This document shows positions 35,401 to 42,830 of a stretch of DNA of 64,000 bases, in pieces. The position numbers and the translations under genes were made by a program. Source of the DNA: Triatoma infestans (lineage: Eukaryota > Arthropoda > Insecta > Hemiptera > Reduviidae); assembly GCA_011037195.1 (NCBI GenBank), contig JAAEAF010004340.1:1-64000 (forward strand), written 5' to 3'. Below the pieces are notes generated by a model. The model was not told the DNA's origin. It did not search any database and was given only the letters and a program-made list of their open reading frames with translations. Each line of letters begins with the position of its first letter. Within the stretch, counting starts at the first letter, position 1.

Positions 35401-36308
35401 CTATATGGGCACAGTGAGGCTTTGAATAGCGTACGGTTTGGTCCCTCCCCACAGACAATAATAATAATAATAATAACTGGATTTCATTCAGTTATCTAAT
35501 CTAGAGCTTTATAGGCCTCCGTAGGGAAAGTTCTGCACTTTACTGGGCCCATTGTGCACTCATTCAGTTATACTCTGGTCAGACTGCGTGCCCATTGCTC
35601 TAAAATATTCCTTATTCGTTTCCCTCGTTCTTTGGCTAAATGTAAATACTATTAGATAAGCAAATTGCAAATAATATTTAGGACAAAGGTTATTTTATAT
35701 ATTTATATATATATATGCTTTTTGAGTGGCCCTCTTATATAATATATGGTTTGCCAGTTTTTTTAATCATTAGATTGTTTATTTATTTATTTTTAAAGTA
35801 TTATTTTGGTTTAAAGTCATTTTATTTTTTTTTTTTTTTATAAATAAAATGTACTTGTGAATGCGAAAATTTGAATCAGAAATTTTTGTGAAAAAATATA
35901 TAAAGTTAAAAAACTGTTGATGTTGATTGCAATATTGTAGGTTTTTTTTTTTTTTTTTTTGCAATTTAGTCACAATTTAGTTTTCCTTTTATTGTTTTCT
36001 TTAATTTAATTGTTGAGTTAAAAAATGCTAGTTTCTTTTACTTTTCTCTTTTTTCTTATTTAATGTTATATACTTCATTGAGGGAAAATTATATATTTAT
36101 ATGAATGTATACAAAATTTTTCTGGGTTATTTAATTAAACCTGGTATGTGTATTTTAGTGTTCTAGGATGTATATTATTTTTTTTTTGTATATTCTTATT
36201 TTTAGCCGAGTTTTACTTAATTTTCAGCTGGACAACATGCGAGAAAGTGAGGTGAGCATGATACAAACAAGAATATCACTACCTGGCTTAGGTGGAAAAC
36301 CTCTATAA
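4813..36308 (+). CDS. Nhe3: Organellar-type Na+/H+ exchanger (SLC9A6/7/9 clade; Nhe3-like), 14 coding exons
   Basis: Electroneutral cation/proton antiporter of the CPA1 family; the NHE6/7/9 clade sets luminal pH of endosomes and Golgi. Exons, whose reading phases all join: 4813-5050, 6051-6277, 8703-8780, 8890-8966, 10019-10222, 10342-10486, 11866-11971, 12060-12262, 12536-12647, 13770-13923, 14011-14065, 18087-18272, 18384-18458, then either 33366-33422 or 36228-36308. Predicted length is 638 or 646 aa, like vertebrate NHE6/9. Seen: an N-terminal signal-like hydrophobic stretch, [11 protein letters not shown], the inhibitor-region motif [14 protein letters not shown] (exon 3), ISPTDPVT (about 235-241), GESVLND with ion-binding D267, the clade signature [15 protein letters not shown], and GLRGAM (about 464-469). 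The tail is hydrophilic and acidic. Introns 6 and 8 are U12-type. Introns host many repeats. Exon ends rest on splice consensus plus homology, not transcripts. Confidence 0.93.
6440..6510 (-). repeat. 3' tail fragment of a tRNA-derived SINE family (SINE-1)
   Basis: On the minus strand reads 'agttggacgtaaaagcc', then 'aataggcatgcctttcac'. The same module occurs near 38090-38125 and 46965-46985, each time at the tail side of a tRNA-like sequence. Only the tail is recognisable here. Confidence 0.45.
6605..6770. repeat. Palindromic repeat with hammerhead-like core (intron 2 of Nhe3-like gene)
   Basis: The arms 6605-6670 and 6714-6770 are inverted copies (ctttaaa...aaagtttatt against aataaactttaaaag) around a loop of about 43 bp. 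On the minus strand, 6664 to 6632 reads CTGACGA, a stem II pair GGACA/TGTCT, then GAAACGTC, the order of a hammerhead ribozyme with cleavage triplet GTC. The + strand arm has CTGAGGA but its GAAAC is decayed. Confidence 0.6.
6850..8175 (-). repeat. Copy of repeat family A interrupted by a LINE
   Basis: 6860-7480 repeats the 'aagaaaatcgttggagccattttcgagaaaatc' and 'ttcggaattcc' phrases of the 14708-15680 copy, in the same orientation. Its terminus, ggagtaagagaaag, appears only at 8160-8173, after a LINE inserted at about 7487-8150. The 104-codon minus-strand frame at 7187-7501 belongs to the repeat. Confidence 0.55.
7487..8150 (-). mobile_element. 5'-truncated LINE with RNase H tail, inserted in repeat family A
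   Basis: Minus-strand coding remnant. 8130-8040 gives [12 protein letters not shown], the RNase H C-terminal signature V-P-G-H-x-G-I-x-x-N-E. 7899-7639 gives '[16 protein letters not shown]' then C-x2-S/C...H-x-L...C, the zinc-like tail of RNase H-bearing non-LTR elements. A (TAA)n 3' tail sits at 7487-7500. Frameshifts and 5' truncation show it is dead. The same family as the LINEs at 26.4 and 34.9 kb. Confidence 0.7.
8610..8699. repeat. Short AT-rich tandem repeat before exon 3
   Basis: Units of about 33 bp of the form 'ttatattaatacttatacattatactata' occur about three times, running into a poly-T acceptor tract immediately upstream of exon 3. A local duplication within the intron. Confidence 0.5.
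9315..9930. repeat. Cluster of three hammerhead-like repeat modules in Nhe3-like intron 4
   Basis: Module 1 (about 9315-9515, +), module 2 (about 9632-9752, -) and module 3 (about 9780-9925, +). Modules 2 and 3 form a hairpin with roughly 118-bp arms around a loop of about 30 bp. Each carries the core on its own strand: 9435-9464 (CTGACGA), 9704-9674 (CTGAAGA), 9827-9856 (CTGAAGA), each followed by a GGAT-type stem II and GAAACCGGTC. Module 1 is itself flanked by the inverted pair ggtattttatccgtcgtagc / gctacgacggataaaatacc. The outer edges carry 'ccgcaatgctgg' and its inverse, shared with other family members. Confidence 0.75.
10809..11010 (-). repeat. SINE-like repeat (SINE-2) with (TAA)n tail, inside the U12 intron
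   Basis: Minus-strand sequence 'cttcctcctagaagcttctacagctt...' and 'gagaaggctccaagcgccaat' recurs at 13115-13295. An (ATT)n run at 10809-10837 forms its 3' tail on the minus strand. No coding content. Confidence 0.5.
11228..11405 (+). repeat. Possible tRNA-related SINE fragment
   Basis: GC-richer island in AT-rich intron. It contains 'gatcccgggttcatattc', which resembles a degenerate tRNA box B (GGTTCGANTCC), but I cannot place a convincing box A at the right distance. No second copy is seen in this window. Confidence 0.25.
12263..12535 (+). other. U12-type GT-AG intron (intron 8 of the Nhe3-like gene)
   Basis: The 5' splice site is GTATCCTTT (12263-12271) and the branch site TTCCTTAAC (12516-12524), both exact U12 consensus. 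The acceptor AG is at 12534-12535, 11 nt after the branch site, the short distance typical of U12 introns. Joining 12262 to 12536 gives ...[17 protein letters not shown]..., co-linear with NHE6/9. It is only 273 bp and shares its U12 class with intron 6, two introns upstream. Confidence 0.92.
13115..13295 (-). repeat. SINE-2 copy with tRNA-like head
   Basis: On the minus strand the 5' end (13290 downward) reads 'ggaatagcttagtggttagcg', in which TAGCTTAGTGG is a perfect match to the pol III box A consensus. The body matches 10809-11010 ('agaggcttctaggaag' region and 'ggcgcccggagccttctca'). Confidence 0.55.
13320..13540 (+). repeat. Terminal fragment of repeat family A
   Basis: Ends with 'cagtaagagaaagtagtgtgagtgtttcgcagcag', the GTGTGAGTGTTTC terminus of family A, preceded by degenerate family sequence. 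Confidence 0.45.
14708..15680 (-). repeat. Reference copy of repeat family A with 14-bp terminal inverted repeats
   Basis: CTTTCTCTTACTCC at 14730-14743 is the exact reverse complement of GGAGTAAGAGAAAG at 15666-15679. Outside the left repeat is a further shared 'gtgtgaaacactcacac' tag. The interior has three or four internally similar blocks built around 'aaaatcg..ggagccatttttgagaaa', 'cacttccggtt' and 'aaactcggaatttc', plus a (CA)n. The 144-codon minus-strand frame is a by-product. Copies or fragments also lie at 900, 1318, 6850, 13320, 27930, 32330 and 47150. Terminal repeats suggest a non-autonomous DNA element; the class is not determined. Confidence 0.6.
16495..17671. mobile_element. 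Possible non-autonomous hAT-like element
   Basis: Left end CAACGGTTCCCAAACT (16495-16510). The right end, inverted, reads CAGCGACAGTTCCCAAACT (17671-17653). Both resemble the CAGNGGTTCCCAAACT ends of hAT elements. Flanking 8-mers (ctgtagaa / aagaagaa) match at only 5 of 8 positions, so no clear target duplication. No transposase frame is present. Confidence 0.4.
19676..20303. repeat. Large foldback (inverted-repeat) element
   Basis: The left arm 19681-19899 is the inverted, highly similar copy of the right arm 20091-20303 (both about 215 bp; e.g. cttgtcttaaatcc / ggatttaagacaag). The loop of about 190 bp contains a partial direct copy of the arm's outer end (20049-20090, 'ttgaccgttaatgaattaag'). 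The right arm contains 'aagacaggaaactctgtcgaaacgtt', a stem-plus-CGAAACG pattern similar to the hammerhead-like repeats, but without a good CTGANGA. Confidence 0.75.
20653..21580 (-). mobile_element. Degenerate LINE fragment (zinc-like C-terminal tail)
   Basis: GC-rich island flanked at 20653-20671 by (TTA)n, the reverse of a LINE 3' (TAA)n tail. Minus-strand frames give 'GSKCRLC' and then 'PETIHHI..C', the C-x2-C...H...C tail seen in non-LTR retrotransposon ORF2 proteins. It is frameshifted and truncated. Confidence 0.5.
21585..22307 (-). pseudogene. Two cysteine-rich open frames; possible broken gene or exons, unidentified
   Basis: Two minus-strand frames on the same strand, 186 bp apart. 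The upstream one (22307-22053) has '[19 protein letters not shown]' then '[10 protein letters not shown]'. The downstream one (21866-21585) has '[20 protein letters not shown]', '[10 protein letters not shown]', '[11 protein letters not shown]'. The C-P-...-S-Y-P-x-I pattern weakly recalls ML (MD-2/NPC2-like) lipid-recognition domains; this is a guess. The second frame runs into GAG|GTTAAA, a possible splice donor, then an A-rich stretch. Frame changes between the parts argue for a decayed gene or an unknown mobile element ORF inside the exchanger intron. Confidence 0.3.
23275..23470. repeat. Inverted hammerhead-like repeat in Nhe3-like intron 13
   Basis: Arms 'agcctgcttcattttgttgatc' (about 23277) and 'ataaaatgaagcaggct' (about 23404) are inverted copies. 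Minus-strand core 23331-23301: CTGAAGA, a 5-bp stem II with GAA loop, GAAACCGGTC, then GATG; the TATC just upstream pairs with GATG as helix I. The + strand core (from 23367) keeps CTGAAGA and a GGCGATCGCC stem, but the GAAA segment is altered. The right edge, 'tctctgatgatttctagcaatgcggtccca', is shared with 40300. Confidence 0.65.
26410..27420 (-). mobile_element. 5'-truncated LINE with RNase H domain
   Basis: The (ATT)n tail at 26410-26422 marks the 3' end on the minus strand. The frame at 27376-27194 shows the RNase H start '[17 protein letters not shown]'. The frame at 27058-26582 begins '[18 protein letters not shown]' (RNase H end) and continues to a '[12 protein letters not shown]' and C-x2-C...H...C tail. 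Frameshifts split it and the reverse transcriptase is missing, so it is inactive. About the last 65 bases before the tail are nearly the same as in the + strand LINE at 34.9 kb. Confidence 0.75.
27930..28270 (-). repeat. Degenerate copy of repeat family A
   Basis: 'aaatctggtgtgtaaaacattctcattattttact' followed by 'aaatgacaaatttttat', and later 'cctccctaagagcaaagct...cgaaaaatgttt', track the order of blocks at 14708-15330. Confidence 0.4.
32330..32480. repeat. Degenerate fragment of repeat family A
   Basis: 'aatttaaagaaaatcattggagccatattgagaaa' matches the family core, followed by an (AAT)n run and the 'gttgcacttgcaattaa' counterpart of 'gtagcacttccgattg'. Confidence 0.35.
33366..33422 (+). 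CDS. Nhe3: Alternative terminal exon A of the Nhe3-like gene
   Basis: Follows a T-rich tract and TTTCAG acceptor. Phase 0 agrees with exon 13 (ends 18458). Encodes [18 protein letters not shown] then TGA. Downstream AT-rich sequence has an AATAAA at 33750-33755 that could end the transcript. I infer use of this exon from acceptor, phase and non-random composition; the preceding intron would be 14.9 kb. Confidence 0.55.
   Translation, partial: NPVVITPGHITPIYRLDA
33423..34859 (+). other. 3' flank of terminal exon A, AT-rich
   Basis: Likely 3' UTR and intron sequence. Has AATAAA at 33750-33755, many poly-T tracts, and a family A fragment at about 34195-34270 ('cacttgaaaaatatttcaaataaacgtgatag'). 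No other gene seen. Confidence 0.4.
34860..35478 (+). mobile_element. 5'-truncated LINE with RNase H tail
   Basis: + strand copy of the LINE at 26.4 kb. It encodes '[20 protein letters not shown]' near 34895-34955, followed by the same '[11 protein letters not shown]' stretch and the zinc-like tail with stops. The 3' end at 35457-35478 is an (AAT)n tail. The opposite-strand 82-codon frame is a shadow. Confidence 0.7.
36228..36308 (+). CDS. Nhe3: Alternative terminal exon B of the Nhe3-like gene
   Basis: After TTTTCAG, in phase 0 with exon 13. Encodes 26 residues beginning LDNMRESE and ending GLGGKPL, then TAA. The LDN start resembles the LDN near the very C-terminus of vertebrate NHE6, which favours this as a conserved tail. 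Multiple AATAAA-like runs follow at 36365-36440. A GTGAGC 24 bases into the exon could also act as a donor. Confidence 0.6.
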   Translation: MDNMRESEVSMIQTRISLPGLGGKPL

Positions 36309-39300
36309 TGGGAATAAAAAAAATAAAAAAAATCATACTCTCTCCAAGTTACATCTTCCAAAAAAATAAATAAAAAAATGGTTTATTAAAATAAACAAAT
36401 TTTAAAAGAATGGATTACCAAAAATAAATAAATAAAAAAAATAACAAAAAATGCTTTATTACATTATAGGTATTAAAAATATATCTGTAAAATGAATGTA
36501 GATGTCTTTTTATGTGTCTTTTTTTTTAGTTGTAATTAATTATTTCTTGCTTATTAGGAAGTAAAAAAAAAATATTAAAAAAAAAAATTGTACTTTGCAT
36601 TTTAAAACTGTGAGGTCCGGTGGAAAATGAAGTACAAGCACCAATTCATGAGTATTGGAATAAATGGTGGGCTAAGCCTTAATAGAAAAAGCAGATGGCT
36701 TCATAGTAAAATCTTTTACTGTTTTTTCATTTATTTGGCTCAATAAGTTTTTCTCATTATTTGTATGTTTCTTTAATATTGTCCAGAGGAAGCTCAACTA
36801 TTACCATTAGAAATTGAATTGTGTAGAGTTCCTGATTTTTCTTGCAAGGAGAAAACTTCCTGGCTGCCTTTCTTTCCAGAATAAATCTCTCCAGGGATTG
36901 GTTTCGTCTCGATATTATGTACAAGGATATTACTTTTTATACTTTTGAGAGGCTGCAATTTGGAAACATCACAGCTATGCCTTCGAAAGTCTATCTCGAC
37001 GTTAAAAATTGTCCATGTACTCGTCTTCATGTACCTCAGGTCAGCTGCTTGGCAAATATTTATTACAAGTGAAATTCTGGTTTTTTTTTTTTTTCTTTTT
37101 TCTTATCGAGGATACCTACTACTTAAGTCCACATCCCTGACGTGGTAGTTTTCTTTGATTACATGAAACTGAGGCCTTGAACTCAGCGCCATAACGTATG
37201 CTGGCCATCCGTGTAAAGTGGTAAGCGTGTCAATAGGTGAGTTACATGGTATGAACTCAGTTTGTTTCTGCTGCCCGTTTTACCTTTCCATCGATCAACT
37301 TACTTTAAAACTTGTTATTATAAGCCAAAAACAGATAATACTTTTCTGTTGCTTGTGTTGATGCTTGTTGAATCTGTCCTTGTTTTATTTATTTCGTTTG
37401 AAAAAGCTTGAGGGGGGGATGTTGATCCTTGACTGCATTCACACGGCTAAGATCCCATCTATGGGCTAGATCCATCACATGCCACTTCTTCCTACAATTT
37501 ATACAATCAGTATATGATTGTGATAAATTCATTGAAATACTGCCTTGGCTAGTCCTATTCTTGCTGAACATTTTTCAGGGAGGAGCATCTGATAGTCGTC
37601 GTATTTGTCCCAAGGATTCCGTAAAAATATATATATTTATTTAAAAGTACATTTTGGGCAGTTCGTTTGAAAGGTATTTAGTAAATATTGTGGAAGTGTT
37701 TACTAGTAAATGATTGCCAGATCTGCTTATCAACAGTCTTAACTTCCTGTTAACTGTTCTGTGTAGCTTATCTTCTTAGTATCCAGATATCATAGCATCC
37801 GCCTTCTGTTCCCTCCATCTTCAAGAAGTCTAAGATGTATATTATGTTCCATGTATCTATTTTTTTTAGGCTGCCTTCTTAATACAAGTGAATAATAATC
37901 CGGGGTTCCCTATTAATCCTTATTGAAAGTGGTGCGGTTTGCCATTTATCATTCAAGCACACATTTATTTTCCGAACATATACACCTAGATCCAGGCATT
38001 TTAATACTAACTATAATAGATTTAATTTCGACATTTTGGAAAGTCTTAGTCAGAATTTTCATTTAGAAAAATCTTGTCTTAATAAAAGTGAAAAGTAATG
38101 CCTATTTTCTAGACGTGCTGTACGTCCAACTATCGATAAGGTATCGTGGAGGATAATTTACTATACATTATCCATAATACGTTTTATAAATCCAAAATCA
38201 TAACCTAGAATCGAACCTAAAATTTAGGAAAACATTTTAGTTAGCCTTTAACCAGTCAGCAGTCGCGGTTATCCAGGTTTAAAAGTAGTCATAAATTATG
38301 GTCCAGATGAGACTTATACCTTTTTTTTTCTCTTGCAAGATTTGTGTTTTTCGAGCTTAGAACTCCGGCTGAATAAAATTAAATACTATAAAAAACGTTC
38401 CATTCTTCCTTTACCTAAATTATAACTTCAACACCTTTGAAAACAAATAGGCTTGGACTACTTTTAACCACTAAGCCCCTCAATTATTCATTTTCAAGGA
38501 ATAATAAATATTAGTGTTGATTTTAAAAAAGGCGGAAAAAAGGTACTTACCATTTGGAAAAATTAAAAAGTGATGAGCTCAAAAAGCTTTCTCATAAAGA
38601 AATAAACAAATTAAAATTAAAAAAAAAAAAATCTCATTTCAAGACTGAATTTTAAGTAAACAGCGCTTAAATAAAATACACCTAGTCCATTATTTATTAG
38701 TTTTTTTTTTAGTTTGTAGTTTAGTTTTGTTAGTTCATTTATTCATATTATAAGCTATTGATGGATGTATTTTTTTTTTGTTTTTATTAACATTTAGAAT
38801 TTTATTTCGATGTTAAATTTAATTTATTTTTTTTCTTGTGTTTTTTTATTAATCAGATTTTTTATTAAGCTTAGCTTACTATATAGATTTCTTTCTGTAC
38901 AATAATACAAATAGTTAAAAAATAGTATTTTGGGAAAAAAAACTAGGATTTTTAACTTTAATTAACTAAATGAAGTTATAATAAAACAAATAAATCAGAT
39001 TTTTGAATTATTTTATTTTGAATAGTGAAAAATTAGAACATTTTTCTAGAATAGTAAAAAAAAAAAAATGTTTCAAATTAAAAAAAAAAAACAAAAAAAA
39101 AAATTATCAACAAAACTTTAAATGCTTAAATATTTCATTTTTTTTTTTTTTTTTAATTGGCTTTTTCTCTTTTTAAACTACCTTAAGTGTTTCTAAGATA
39201 CATTAAATTATATTTATAAATGTACATAATTTCATATAAAATATATTAAAAAAAAAAAAACAAATCTAAAGTATTTTATAGAATATTTGGTGATAACAAA

Positions 39301-39610
39301 AATTTTAGTAGCTATAATTTATTTATTTTTCTTTGTAAAGATTACAAAAAAAAGAAGAAGAGAAATGAAAAAAAGTTTTAATAAATTTCATATTAATGTT
39401 GTGTTTTTTGGCTGTGAGGTTTCCATGAGAGAGGATAACTTTTGTTGTTTATTAAATGAATATTTTATTGTAATTTATTCAAATTTATTGTGACAAAGAA
39501 TTCCTCGTGTATTTGAGGAAAAAAAAAATTATTTTAGACACATAGAAGTATTATAATTTAAACTGAATGAATGGGAAAAGTATTTAAAAATGAAAAAAAA
39601 AAAATATACA
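36309..39610. other. Convergent intergenic / 3' UTR region
   Basis: Between the exchanger's last exon and the MBLAC1-like stop codon. The first part probably carries the 3' UTR (several AATAAA between 36365 and 36440). It contains the SINE-1 copy at 38085-38290. The rest is AT-rich with long homopolymers (38630, 39056, 39140) and chance frames only. Confidence 0.45.
38085..38290 (-). repeat. tRNA-derived SINE (SINE-1) copy
   Basis: Minus-strand head: about 38285-38215 has an 'actggttaaaggctaact' D-arm/box A-like part and 'taggttcgattctaggtt', a strong box B (GGTTCGATTC). The tail 'agttggacgtacagcacgtc' then 'ataggcattacttttcac' matches 6440-6510. Confidence 0.6.
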
Positions 39611-42348
39611 TTACTGCACAGTTTTTTTGTTCATTTCTGTTTTTATTTGCTCTGTAACCTTAAATATTTCACCATGTCCTGGAATAATCCAGTCGGCTAA
39701 ATTTATTATTTTTAAACGATTTTCTTTTTGTAATTTATAATCCTCACTTCCAGCACTCATCCATATATATTCATTATTAATATCTTCTTTTCTTTCAAAT
39801 AGATCACCTGTACATAGCAAACATTAATGGGAAAACTGGAACAAATCGTTAGTAAAATGTAAATTAAAAGTTAAAGACCAGAGGTCATAAATCTCCTTCA
39901 TATGTTGATACTCTTTTGAAGGGTAACGGTTTTTCTATATCCTCCTTCAAAAGAATTTTTTTTTTTTACTGAAATGATCTGAATACGATTCATATGGATA
40001 TCTTGCGCCAAAGGACGGAACAAAACTTTTCTGCATATATGCTCTTTGATGAATTATTTGTCAAAATTCCGAAAAACAATATTTTTTTTTGGTTGTTATT
40101 CATATTTATAAAAAAAACTAAAAAAGTCTTTATTTCATTAAAAAAAACTTTTTTTAAAAAGTAATTTGAAGTAAAGTTACTGAAGGAGAAGTCTGCGTTA
40201 TCACACTGACAAAAACATCCTGATAATGGGCGAACGCCCGAAACCGTCAATGATCACAAAAAAAAGCAGGCTAATGACCGACCCCATCACGGAAAATATC
40301 TCTGATGCTTTCCAGCTCTGCGGAACCAACCACAACAAATTTTCTCTCTACCAAGAAACGATAGATTTACCGACAGTGAGGTATAAATGGCTTCTAAGTT
40401 TATGTTCCAGTTTTGCACTTCTCAATCGAACTCTTCTCTACTTTGAGCTGCTTATTACATGAACTACTAAAGTCAGTGTACTTCTTGTCGGTGGATACAA
40501 TGGCATCCATATATTGATTATATGAATTCCATTTATTCCCAACCTCCCTATTTACATTTTTTATCGATTTTTTTTTTTTTCCAACTAAGTTAAATAATAC
40601 GAAAACGAAAAAATTCCAACAAGAAATACACCAGACTTTTATAAAAATTACCGTCTCTGCATAAAAATCTCGTGTGTGTCCATTGAAGAATATTCGGATT
40701 AGAAGTGATTATATTCGCAATCGATATTCTCTGAAGAAGCTGGATTTGACGCAAAATCAATTCTTGGTACTCATAACTGGAATTTCGATCAAAAGAACTC
40801 GCATTTGATGGAAGGCAGGAGTAGGGTGTTTTAAAAAAAACTGAACAATTTTACAACTATTATATTATGATGAGGAAAAGAGGACTGGAATTCAGTAAGC
40901 GTTTAAATTTTCCATATTACGTCTACAGAAACCTTGGCCTCTTTCAAGCACAGTACTTCCCTCGTTCCAATCCCTAGTACTGAGTATCCATCTACTTATT
41001 CCCAATATGCTAATGTGAGTCTCTTACATCGTTCAGCCATCGCAAGCCGAGGCTTTTCTCCTACCACCCGGTAAAAAAGTTTTTTAGGGATTCTGCATTC
41101 ACTTATTCTTTCAACATACCCTTGCTATCATATAATCTGTTTTAATAAAGCGTGGAAAGAGGGTATTCAGATCCCGCCGTAGTTGGATGAAGAGCTACAA
41201 CTTTGAAGGGGAAATTAAGGCAGTTGATCTACATTGAATGCAGTTGATGCAGACAAGGATGTTGATAAGGTGGACACATAGAAAGCAAGTTGACACGATG
41301 GATTCACAGGAAGCAATATCAATGATTTTTTTCGGAATAGTCTGCTTCATTTTGTAGATATCGGTCGAAGAATGAAGGCATCTATCACGGAAATCATATA
41401 AACAAATGAACAAATTCATGGTCTTAGATCTTAATTAGTGTCAGCCTTCGCTCAATGTAAAGGCAAAGAAAAAAGGTAGGTAGAGACATCAAAAAGAAAA
41501 AAAGTAAATATTATAATGTTAAATATGTAAAGAAATAAAAGAATTATATATATAATTAAAGTATTAATGCATACATATATTAATATTTGTAATTATAAAA
41601 TACATCCCTTGCAAGATGTAAGGCCTCTCATTCAAACTCAATTTATCTTACCTGTAATAGCTACTATACCATCCGTTGTCTGAACAATTAATGAAATACA
41701 TGAAGCTGTATGCCCAGGTGTAGCCATTAAATATAAATTTTTATTATCAATATAAAAGCAATTGTCCGAATCTAAGAAAAAGAATTATAAATTATCGAAT
41801 TCTGAGTTAATTTAGACAAAAATATAGTATATCTAAACGAAAGTTTTTTTACCTCCTATAAATGGGTCATCATAATATTCATCTTTAAATGAAAAACAAT
41901 GTCCTACAATATGTTTTGCTTTTAGGAATAAATTATTATTTCCAAGATGGTCAGAATGTCCATGGGTACTAATTACATAATCAATTTCATCTGGAGTGAT
42001 TTCAAACTGTTTCAGTTCTGAAAAATAAGTTCTTACGAAAATTCTGCTAAAATGTTTAAATGGATTAAGCAATATTAGTTGAAACTGATTATTGAAGTAT
42101 AAAGCCGAAATGCTTAAAAAAAAAAGGAATTATTAATTTAAAATAACCTATTATTTATCATTTACAAATTATGGGAAATAAAAACACTTACTTTCTAATA
42201 TATATTCTCGGTCCCATGGAGTCATTGTGTCTACAATTATATTGTATTTTCCTTTTACCAATGTGCATGAACAATTAGCATTGTATCCTTTACCGTTTTC
42301 CATTAATTTTGAATAGCCAACAGCAATAATGTGGACCTTATACTCCAT
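39611..42348 (-). CDS. MBLAC1: Metallo-beta-lactamase domain protein (MBLAC1-like), four exons
   Basis: Zinc hydrolase of the metallo-beta-lactamase fold, closest by motif to MBLAC1, described as a nuclease processing histone pre-mRNA in vertebrates and, as SWIP-10, a regulator of neuronal physiology in worms. Exons on the minus strand: 42348-42192, 42017-41853, 41771-41652, 39807-39611, all with GT-AG borders and consistent phase, giving 212 aa. Metal ligands are visible: THGHSDH in exon 2 (H-x-H-x-D-H), the H of TPGHTASC in exon 3, the D of ITGDLF across the exon 3/4 junction and the H of IPGHGE in exon 4. The start at 42348 gives MEYKVHIIAVGYS and has no in-frame upstream alternative of interest. 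Shorter than human MBLAC1 (266 aa), mostly at the N-terminus. Convergent with the exchanger. Intron 3 (1.8 kb) carries hammerhead-like repeats. Confidence 0.9.
40190..40345 (+). repeat. Hammerhead-like repeat in MBLAC1-like intron 3
   Basis: Core at 40220-40248: CTGATAA (one change from CTGANGA), a perfect stem II GGGCG-AA-CGCCC, GAAA, CCGTC (one G shorter than CCGGTC). It is followed by 'aagcaggctaatgaccgacccca' and the shared edge 'ctctgatgctttccagctctgcgg'. The two changes in conserved positions suggest an inactive copy. Confidence 0.6.
41338..41372 (-). repeat. Relic of the hammerhead-like repeat, opposite orientation
   Basis: 'tctgcttcattttgtagatatcggtcg' is the inverted counterpart of the 'cgaccggt..ataaaatgaagcaggct' segment. 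Only this edge remains. Confidence 0.4.
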
Positions 42349-42739
42349 TTTTTACAGCTTCCTAAAATTGACCATTTTTGTTCATAAAACAGAAAAAGAG
42401 TTCACGATTTTCATATAGCAAAGTAACTAAATGATTAATCAACATTATTTTCATATTATTTTATTTTAATATAAAAATTATAAGGATATTATTAAAACAA
42501 ACCATATATATTATATTATTGAAACGAACCACATAGTTTATATTTAAGACCGAACAATTTTCAAAAATATTTTTGAATTATCTGTTACACCGCGCTAACG
42601 AGTACTTTTAACAAACAAAGTTACAGATAAGTCTAGACTCCGTTCTTAATAATATCTTCGGAGAGGATGGTTTTACTAAAACTTTTACTTTTCTGATGGT
42701 GTCTCTCTTAAGGATTAATGTAACTCTTGGGATCATACT

Positions 42740-42830
42740 GTTTAACAAAACATCCTGAGGATACGCCAACTACGAAACCGGTCGATGGCCATAAAATGAA
42801 GCGGGCCATCACTGGTATGTATTTTACATT
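42740..42830 (+). repeat. Hammerhead-like repeat fragment with paired helix I
   Basis: Core at 42755-42783: CTGAGGA ... GAAACCGGTC. Just outside, CATC (42751-42754) and GATG (42784-42787) pair perfectly as helix I. The stem II segment 'tacgccaactac' pairs poorly. Followed by 'ataaaatgaagcgggcc'. Confidence 0.6.
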
